Origin: Halovivax sp.
Lineage (GTDB): Archaea > Halobacteriota > Halobacteria > Halobacteriales > Natrialbaceae
DNA: 5,963 nucleotides
NCBI GenBank assembly: GCA_007135505.1
Contig: SLIS01000345.1
Span: 1 to 5,963, forward strand
Reading direction: 5' to 3'
Shown: piece by piece, positions 5,239-5,963 of the stretch
How the letters are laid out: each line of letters starts with the position of its first letter
Numbering within the stretch: position 1 is the stretch's first letter
Notes under the pieces: model-generated
What the model saw: the letters and a program-made list of their open reading frames with translations, nothing else
The model's database searches: none
What the model was told of the DNA's origin: nothing
Made by a program: the position numbers and the translations under genes

Positions 5239-5963
5239 ATGACCGACGAGGACGAGGGGCTCACCTACGCCGATACGGGGGTGGATATCGAGGCCAGCGA
5301 GGACGCGACTGCGGCACTCCTCGAGGCCTTCGGAAGCGATCTGACGACCGAGTACGCCGGGTTGCTCGACATCGGGGATCGGTACCTGGCCCTCGCCACG
5401 GACGGCGTCGGCACGAAGCTACTGGTCGCCGAGGCGATCGAGGACTTCTCGACGATCGGGATCGACTGTATCGCGATGAACGTCAACGACCTCGTCGCGG
5501 CCGGGGTCGAACCGGTCGCTTTCGTCGACTACCTCGCGATCGACGAACCCGACGACGCCCTGACGAACGAGATCGGTCAGGGACTCGCCGTCGGCCTGGA
5601 GCGAGCGGATCTCACGCTGCTCGGCGGTGAGACGGCGGTCATGCCGGAAGTCATCAACGGCTTCGACCTGGCCGGAGCGTGTGCCGGGCTCGCCCCAAAG
5701 GACGCCGTGCTCGACGGTGAGGCTATTGTTGGCGACGCCCTCGTCGGGTTCCCCTCGAACGGCATTCACTCGAACGGTCTTACCCTCGCGCGTGAAGCCG
5801 CCACTCGCGACCACCAGTACGACGATCCCTTCCCACCGATTCCCGAGCGATCGATCGGCGAGGAACTCCTGCGACCGACGCGAATATACACCGACCTCCT
5901 CGAGTACGTCCGCTCCTACGACGTCAGCGCCGCCGCCCACGTCACCGGCGGTGGCTGGACGAA
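5239..5963 (+). CDS. purM: phosphoribosylformylglycinamidine cyclo-ligase (AIR synthetase), 5' part
   Basis: PurM closes the imidazole ring of FGAM using ATP to give aminoimidazole ribotide (AIR), a step of purine biosynthesis in the cytosol. The frame runs from ATG 5239 to the window edge: 241 codons plus two bases, no stop. It is cut by the window, not broken; full-length PurM is usually about 330-350 aa. Signatures in order are LTYADTGVDI (8-17), LATDGVGTKL (52-61), IDCIAMNVNDLVAAG (75-89), LLGGETAVMPEV (127-138), GFPSNGIHSNGLTLAR (170-185) and HVTGGGWT (234-241). Together they show the ATP-binding N-terminal domain and the start of the C-terminal domain. The start fits the family, whose conserved YAD-GVDI block lies close to the N-terminus. 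It follows the S2P gene in the same direction, but 120 bases and a separate TATA-like element argue for its own transcript. Highly confident. Confidence 0.96.
   Translation, partial: MTDEDEGLTYADTGVDIEASEDATAALLEAFGSDLTTEYAGLLDIGDRYLALATDGVGTKLLVAEAIEDFSTIGIDCIAMNVNDLVAAGVEPVAFVDYLAIDEPDDALTNEIGQGLAVGLERADLTLLGGETAVMPEVINGFDLAGACAGLAPKDAVLDGEAIVGDALVGFPSNGIHSNGLTLAREAATRDHQYDDPFPPIPERSIGEELLRPTRIYTDLLEYVRSYDVSAAAHVTGGGWT

Noticed and set aside
5419..5940. Antisense frame of 173 codons inside purM
   Set aside because: The sense frame is unmistakably purM; the antisense frame is a codon-bias shadow.

Overview
The window looks like a piece of a haloarchaeal (class Halobacteria) chromosome. The evidence is high GC content with C/G at most third codon positions, and strongly acidic proteins rich in Asp, Glu and Val and poor in Lys. 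At six starts an A/T-rich TATA-like element sits 27-32 bases before the ATG, which is the layout of leaderless haloarchaeal transcripts. Clear candidates come before both unknown acidic proteins, a 26-codon reading frame, the TraB gene and purM; a weaker one precedes the thioesterase. No mobile element, CRISPR array, rRNA or tRNA gene was seen. The content is ordinary chromosomal, with little sign of recent transfer.

Layout, left to right. (1) Bases 55-501 (-) encode an unrecognised acidic protein of 148 aa. (2) Bases 651-731 (+) hold a possible 26-codon reading frame. Its TGA overlaps the ATG of a small class I SAM-dependent methyltransferase at 731-1285 (+). (3) Converging on it, 1359-1823 (-) encodes a 154-aa acidic, Trp-rich protein of unknown function. 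(4) Bases 1824-2113 have no credible gene. (5) Bases 2114-2560 (-) encode a hotdog-fold acyl-CoA thioesterase. It is divergent from (6), the pair at 2711-4480 (+) and 4477-5118 (+). These encode a large TraB/Tiki-superfamily membrane protein and a compact site-2 (M50) intramembrane metalloprotease, overlapping by four bases (ATGA). (7) Bases 5239 to the right edge hold the first 241 codons of purM (AIR synthetase, purine biosynthesis), apparently with its own promoter.

The most interesting part is the TraB-S2P pair. TraB relatives carry paired GxxH motifs and have been proposed to be metal-dependent proteases, while S2P cleaves within the membrane. Translational coupling of the two suggests a joint membrane-proteolysis or signal-processing function; this is inference. 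The TraB protein is also unusual because its conserved domain is split by roughly 150 residues of Gly-rich hydrophobic sequence. I count about four membrane spans in that insert, an even number that would leave both halves of the domain on the same side of the membrane. The divergent promoter in front of this pair carries a dyad (CACGAC...GTCGTG) around its TATA-like element, a candidate operator.
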